Source: Saururus chinensis
Taxonomy: Eukaryota; Streptophyta; Magnoliopsida; Piperales; Saururaceae
DNA: 64,000 nucleotides
NCBI GenBank assembly: GCA_035235625.1
Contig: CP141146.1
Coordinates: 22,500,501-22,564,500 of the forward strand
Reading direction: 5' to 3'
The position numbers and the translations under genes were made by a program. Below, one piece after another: positions 58,770-64,000 of this stretch; position 1 is the first letter of the stretch; the number at the start of each line of letters is the position of its first letter. The notes beneath the pieces were generated by a model. The model worked only from the letters and a program-made list of their open reading frames with translations. It ran no database searches and was not told where the DNA came from.

Positions 58770-58865
58770 AGCCCCAAAATAAGTGTCATTTGGTTTTTCA
58801 AAATGAACTAATTTTAGTTTATTTTGAAAAACCAAATATGACACTTATTTTAGGACGAAGGGAGT
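58770..58865. mobile_element. 96-bp hairpin MITE
   Basis: CCAAAATAAGTGTCATTTGG and its inverse bracket TTTTTCAAAATGAACTAA, giving a nearly complete hairpin. The right end GGACGAAGGGAG followed by TA fits a Stowaway-like element; the left terminus is eroded. Confidence 0.7.
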
Positions 58866-59347
58866 ATGTTTTTTGGTTGACGTAACTTATAACTCAAATT
58901 GATATGAATCATATTTTGGAAAAGATGAAAATTGTCATATTTTATCTTTTGCTTATGATTAACATCTCTTGTATATTGTTTGAGAATTTATGACTTGCTA
59001 TTTTTATGTTGAAAATATTCATATGTGTAAGATAAAATAGTTGAAGATGCTTAGCAAAGTTGATATTAATTTTGTATAGAAAAAAGGGTGTGTTCCAGAT
59101 TAGGACTAAGTTTAGTAGTTATTTATCATTAGGTCCCACCCGTCATAGATTTGCCAATAAGTAAACTAGCTATACGTAGCTTCTTAAAATACTAAAATAC
59201 CCTCCTTTCTTTTGGCCGTTCTGGGCATTGAATTCCTAATATATTGTCCTAACCTAACCTAACCTAACCGCCCTTTGCTCAGCCATTTCCTGACGAAACC
59301 CCACCTCAGCGAGTAGGCAAGCTCCGGAGAGAGATTTTCTACCCATA

Positions 59348-59820
59348 CCTGAACATCATCGACTGCTTTTGGACCCTAAATGCCATCTATCACTTCTTCC
59401 TCATTCTCATGTACTTGTTCTTGAGCTATTCCCCTCATCTCTTTTTTTCTCTTTCACATGGTTCTTTCTTTCAAATTCCCAATCCCTTCGTTCTTTCTGA
59501 AAATCCTTATTGATGTATAATTTGACGGATTGAATGGTGATTTTTACAGGATTTATGTAGGCACACTCCAATGACAGATTCTCCAGCCCAGACCTGAATG
59601 TCATCGACTGCTTCTGGACCCCAAACACCATCGATCACTTCATCCTCGATCGTCCTCATTCTCAGGTACTCATTCTTGAGCTATTCCCCTCATCTCTTTG
59701 TTCCTCTTTCACATGATTCTTTCTTTCAAATTCCCAATCCCTTCATTTTGTTTTTCTGAAAATTCTTACTAATGCATTGAAATTTGATGGATTATTTGGT
59801 GGGTTTTTGTACGATCTATG
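59348..59820. repeat. 245-bp direct duplication
   Basis: Copy A (about 59348-59560) and copy B (about 59593-59820) are offset by 245 bp. They share CATCGACTGCTT(T/C)TGGACCC, TTCTTGAGCTATTCCCCTCA and CTTTCAAATTCCCAATCCCT with few differences. Upstream lies a short (CCTAA)4 run at about 59248-59270. This looks like a duplicated leader or first exon of the downstream gene relic, but no frame is conserved. Confidence 0.8.
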
Positions 59821-59954
59821 GATGGATTGTTGTTTTTTTTATTGGATTGGTTGAGATTCTTTGGGGATTTTTAGCGTTTTGATGTGATTGTGGTATTGGA
59901 AGTTTTGGTGGATCATGGAATCTTGGATATTTTGTGAGATCTACTTTTATGTAG

Positions 59955-60110
59955 TGTTGGGAAAATCTAACATGACCCAAATCCGACCCGCATAACCCTG
60001 CACCTGACCCGACCTGACTATAGGTAGGGTCAGGGTGCGGGTTTAGGCTCTTGACCCGTTTTGGATCGCACAACCCGGCCAACCCGACTTTTACCCGACT
60101 ACAAGCCCTA
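59955..60110. mobile_element. Short hAT-like MITE (GGGTCGGGT-rich)
   Basis: The right end, on the minus strand, reads TAGGGCTTGTAGTCGGGT. The interior is a series of GACCCG/CGGGTC words forming an imperfect inverted repeat, as in many plant hAT MITEs. The left terminus is not sharply defined. Confidence 0.45.
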
Positions 60111-60473
60111 TTACTCTTAGATTTTATTTTATTTTATACTCAATTAGTAACTTTTGTGAGATTATTATGGTGTTGGTCTATTTGACTTATTTATACTATT
60201 ATTATGGTGTTTGTTTAGTACATACTATGTTGAACTGGAGGTGCTTAAACACAAATTTGGACATGAATAAGATGTTTGGAGTATATGTGTGATCACATAT
60301 ATTTTGCTTTGTGGTAGGTATCTATTTTGAGATAAAAGAGGATGGTATCTTCAAGGTGTGGTTAATTTCTATAAAGTTTAATTTCTTTTCTATTATTCTT
60401 TGGATTTGGTGATTGGAATGAAAACATATCATTTTTTTGTTGTATTCATTACCCATCCTCTTTCCTTTGGTAG

Positions 60474-60699
60474 GACACATCACATACTAGACTCAACTTT
60501 GTGTGAAAGGCCGGATAGTTATAATAAGGAGCAGGTTAGGAACATGGAACCAGAGAGTTGGATGACAAAGCTCAATGAGGGAAAGTTTTCGGAGGAGAAA
60601 AATTGTAAACAAGTGTCACTGGCTGCTGAGGAGGGTAGGGCTAGGAGCCGCCATAGAGAAGCAGTTATAGGAATTTTAGAATTAAGACATGCTAAATAG
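60474..60699 (+). CDS. Possible exon, unknown product
   Basis: After an acceptor-like TTGGTAG the frame stays open to TAG at 60697-60699. The peptide is hydrophilic and charged, with pieces such as ERPDSYNKEQVRNMEPESWM and ARSRHREAVIGILELRHA. Its composition looks protein-like rather than random AT-rich translation. No family recognised and no partner exon defined. It could be a C-terminal exon of a broken gene. Confidence 0.3.
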
Positions 60700-60940
60700 C
60701 ATGATCCTCTCTTGACATCAAGGAAATGGTGTTTAATCTATTTTGTGTTTGTATGTGAGTTATCAAAAGCAAAGTGGGTTGATCGTGAGTAAACAAACGT
60801 TAAAGGCCTGTTTTGTTATCCTTCTCTTAAAATGGAAGAAAGACAATACTACACCTTTAAGGTCTTCGTTGATGGCTACTACAAAAATGTGTCAGCCACA
60901 AATCAGCCAAGGAACCAAATATTACAAATTAATGTTGTAA

Positions 60941-62023
60941 TATATTTAAATTTCTTTTGTGTTTGACCTTTGCAAAAAGAAGGTATAAAATACGAGTCTA
61001 ACAAAAAAAATTGAGAAAAAAAAGTAGGTTGTCTTCCTCATTAGTTGTTTAAAATTGTATTTACGATGCTTGGTTGGGAATTTACAATTTCAATTTGTTG
61101 ATATAAGTTGAAATTGGGGACTGGTATAATTGGATGAATGGTGTATAAGTAGGATTAACGTAGTTAGAGGTTATACATTTGACTGCAATACTGACATGTC
61201 TTTTTATTAGTTTGTGACTATATTGACCTAACACCCATCTTCTTTGGTATTAATTATATGGTGACAATGTTCGATTTGCAAAAAAGAAAAGAAAACAAGG
61301 GTGATAGGTTGGTGGGAGGATTCAAGTGATTTAAACTTGAAGCAGTGAAATTAAGTATTGTATTGCACGCTCTAAAGAACCTTAATAATGGACAATTTAG
61401 AAGTTTGCTTCTCCTCTTGCCTAATATTGAGCTGCATTACTAGTCATAAATTCGTATTTTTAAGTGTAAAGTTGAGCATGCTTTAAACTTAATTTACTGA
61501 GTAGGATGTAGGGAAGTCAATTTTTTTCCATTCACAACTTAAATGATCCATTCTCAATGTCAATATTGGTTTAGAGTGAGGAGAATGATTGTTATTCATG
61601 TCAATAAAAAAATTTGTCTAGAATGTTAAAAGATATCTTCCAAGGTTTAACGAAATAATACATAACAAGATAGTGAAATAAATTAGGGAGCATACAGCCT
61701 GTTATGACATGAAAGGGAAAAACCCAAATTTTTTTTTTTGGCTTCATCACATTTTAGATTGGGTTAGCTTTTCTTGCACTTGTATCTTGTTAATTTATTA
61801 AATATGTATGTAGTATGTTGAGTCCATGTATACAATTTAGGATCCTAATATACTATATTTAGTCTTAAAATTTTCAACTGTTTTGTAATATACAAACTAG
61901 TTTTAGTTAAATTTGATTTTATTATGTTATGTTAAATGTTTTGGCAATGTATTATATAGCATGTTAAGTTTTGAAATTGTAGCATTTACTTGTTTTATGT
62001 TAATTATATAGGTGTGTAGACAA
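60941..62023. other. AT-rich spacer upstream of the FRS relic
   Basis: No gene or repeat recognised. It may include an intron of the FRS-like relic, since TAATTATATAG at about 62010 is acceptor-like. Confidence 0.4.
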
Positions 62024-64000
62024 ATGGAAAATGTTTACAAAGGTGGAGAAGAATGCACAGATGCAAACATCATTATCGAATCAATTGATGTTGATGATGG
62101 TGATATTAAAGTTGGAATGATATTTGAATATGAAAAATAGCTCACAAAAAGTACAATGGATATGCAAGACATACGTGGATTGGAACAAGGATACGACAAT
62201 CATATAAGGATAAAAATGGTGTGAAAACATTTGTAAGAGATACTTGTAGTAAGGAGGGTTTTAAAACAAAGAATGATATGGTAAAGAGAGAAAGATCCGA
62301 GATAAGGTGTGGCTATCCATCTGTAATGGAGATTAAATTGGAATTCAACTACCTGGATCATTACAAAGCTTATACTCCATGTCGGCGAGGCCAACAACTA
62401 GTTTCTTCTTCTTGGTTTGCATACTTTCTTTTCCCGGAGCTATGTTCTTCTTCATCGTTTGCTTGAATGCATAAAGTTGCTTTCTTTTCCTTTTCAACAA
62501 TGCCTGATGTTTACTCTTACTGTGTAAGAACATGTAAGAAAATAAAGAGAGAAGAGATGAATAGAGAAACTCTTAAATTTTTGCTGGTAGTTGAGAGATT
62601 AAAGGGTCTGTCAAGATCTTTTGCGTGTGTTATTCTTATGCACTTCCTCCGGGAATGACAAAGAAAACTCATGAAGAGGTAATTAAATTCAAATTTTGCT
62701 TCTGCTCCTCCTTCCTTTTAAATCTCTTTAATGCTAGTAGTTGAAATTAAATGGGTACGAGATTAAAGAGTCTGTCAAGATCTTTTGCATGTATTATTGA
62801 TTTGCACTTCCTTCGGGAATGACATAGAATAATAATATCCCCTTCACATAGGTAGTTGAGATTAAGGATCATGTCCCTATGGAAGAAAATCTTTTAATCC
62901 TACCAAAGCAAGATATTACAAATCTCACAAGAAATTGCATGATGGAGTAAAAAGGATATTGGAGTTAGGGGCACAAATAGGTAGGCGCACAAGTGAAACT
63001 TTTGAAGACATATTTGTAGAGAATGGAGGAAGGAGTCAACTACCATTTGGACTAAAAGATTGCTCATATCATTTGTCCAAAGTGAAAGCTGTAGAGTTAT
63101 GTAAAGGTGATGCAAAAGCTATGTTATAATTTTTTTATGTTCAACTTTCAAAAAATCCAAACTTCTTTTATGTTGTCGACTTAGATCACAATGGATCTTT
63201 GGTAAATATTTTTTTGGGCTGATGCAAGATCGAGAACAACTTATTGGTATTTTTGTGATGTGGTAACATTAACATACTTGTCATTATGGTCACTCAATTT
63301 TGTTAGGATGTGGGTTGATAGCAAATGAGACTACAGAGTTATTTGTTCAGTTATTCAAGAAATGGTTAATAATTAAGCATATACGGTCATGCTCCCAATG
63401 CGATAATCACATATCAAGCTGAAACCATACAATAACAATTGAGATTATAGTCCCAAATTCTCGTCATCGACTATGTTTGTGACATATTATGAAGAAAATT
63501 TCACAAAAGCTAGCTAGGTTGGCAGAATATAAGGGAATTTAGCAGGCAGTGAAAAATGTTATGTATGAGTCATTAAGAGTTAGTGATTTTGAAAATGCAT
63601 GGAATTCAATGATAACAATTTATAATCTTCAAAACAATTGTTGGTTGGACACATTGCACAAGTTGAGAGAAAACTGAGTGGGGTCTGAAGAACACATTTT
63701 GGGTAGGTATGTCTACACCACAACGTAGTGAAAGTATCAATGTTTTTTTTTATAGATACTTAGATGTAAAAATTTCGTTGAAAAAGTTTGTGGAACGGTA
63801 TGAATTGGCTTTCTATGATAAATATGAGAAAGAATCAAATGAAGATTTTGCAAACTTAAATTCAACTCTACCTTTGAAAATGACTCATTGTTATGAAGGA
63901 CAACTTGCTTCATTATACACAAACAAAATATTTAGTAAATTTCAAGAGGAGCTTATTAATGAACTTTCAAAGTGCTATGAGTTAACTAAAGTGGATGAAC
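62024..64000 (+). pseudogene. FAR1/FRS-family (MULE-derived) gene, decayed, cut by the window edge
   Basis: FAR1-related sequences descend from Mutator-like transposases and include light-signalling transcription factors. From the ATG at 62024 a short leader leads to the FAR1 DNA-binding domain (VGMIFEYEK, then YNGYARHTWIGTRIRQSYKD, FVRDTCSKEGFKTK and KRERSEIRCGYPS), with a frameshift and stop near 62137. After a disrupted stretch at 62470-62850, exon-like text resumes with KNPNFFYVVDLD and IFWADARSRTTYWYF. The transposase core follows: CGLIANETTELFVQLFKKWL, then VPNSRHRLCL.HIMKK, LRVSDFENAWNSMI, QRSESINVFFYRYLD and YTNKIFSKFQEELI at the right edge. At least six stops or frameshifts make it non-functional. 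It could equally be an old MULE transposase. Confidence 0.85.
62586..62830 (+). repeat. Direct duplication inside the FRS relic
   Basis: GTCTGTCAAGATCTTTTGC and GCACTTCCTCCGGGAATGAC occur at about 62607-62658. They recur, slightly changed, at about 62769-62824, offset by about 162 bp. The duplication disrupts the reading of the gene relic. Confidence 0.75.

Noticed and set aside
59248-59271. Telomere-like CCTAACCTAACC run
   Set aside because: The unit is CCTAA, not the plant CCCTAAA repeat, and there are only about four copies. There is no sign of a chromosome end or fusion.

Overview
The window is nuclear DNA of a flowering plant. It has long AT-rich introns with GT-AG borders, nested LTR retrotransposons, Mutator-like (MULE), hAT-like and Stowaway-like elements, and one clearly intact host gene, PRL1. 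The species cannot be fixed from the sequence. No bacterial, plastid or CRISPR-type locus was seen. Roughly half of the window can be assigned to mobile DNA.

Layout. 0.5-3.4 kb: a possible orphan exon, then a hAT/RICESLEEPER-type transposase gene whose only visible lesion is one extra A in a homopolymer. 4.7-5.4 kb: shards of two unrelated host genes side by side, an exon of the SURP-motif splicing factor RRC1/SR140 (two frameshifts) and, on the minus strand, the 5' end and exon 1 of replication factor C subunit RFC3. 5.7-8.6 kb: a 3-kb MULE with a palindromic MITE nested in it and a GC-richer unidentified interior. 9.7 kb: a possible first exon of an unidentified gene. 10.0-23.8 kb: a nest of three layers. 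An old Athila-like LTR fragment was split by a 12.8-kb Ty3/gypsy chromovirus (305-bp LTRs, target duplication CCAAC), whose integrase was in turn split by a 7.6-kb antisense element with 1.44-kb LTRs that carries only gag and protease (TR-GAG type).

24-35 kb: relics, namely a Stowaway MITE, a GC-rich retroposon-like insert with a (TAA)n tail, and a decayed Ty1/copia body. 35.2-38.5 kb: an LTR-like unit interrupted by two MULEs of the same family as the 5.7-kb element, each with a perfect 9-bp target duplication. One of them has a (CT)n/(GA)n inverted-repeat core.

40.5-56.4 kb (minus strand): PRL1, reconstructed here as 17 coding exons giving a 500-residue WD40 protein of the Prp19/MOS4-associated spliceosomal complex. 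Its introns hold a chromovirus remnant, two SINE-like units and a copy of the 35-kb LTR. 57-60 kb: hAT-like and Stowaway-like MITEs. 59-64 kb: direct duplications and a decayed FAR1/FRS-family (MULE-derived) gene that runs off the right edge.

The only gene expected to make a normal protein is PRL1. The rest shows element insertion, decay biased toward C-to-T/G-to-A changes, and capture or scattering of gene fragments. I found no convincing novel multi-gene system. The most distinctive item is the three-copy MULE family with GGGAAAATT-type termini.
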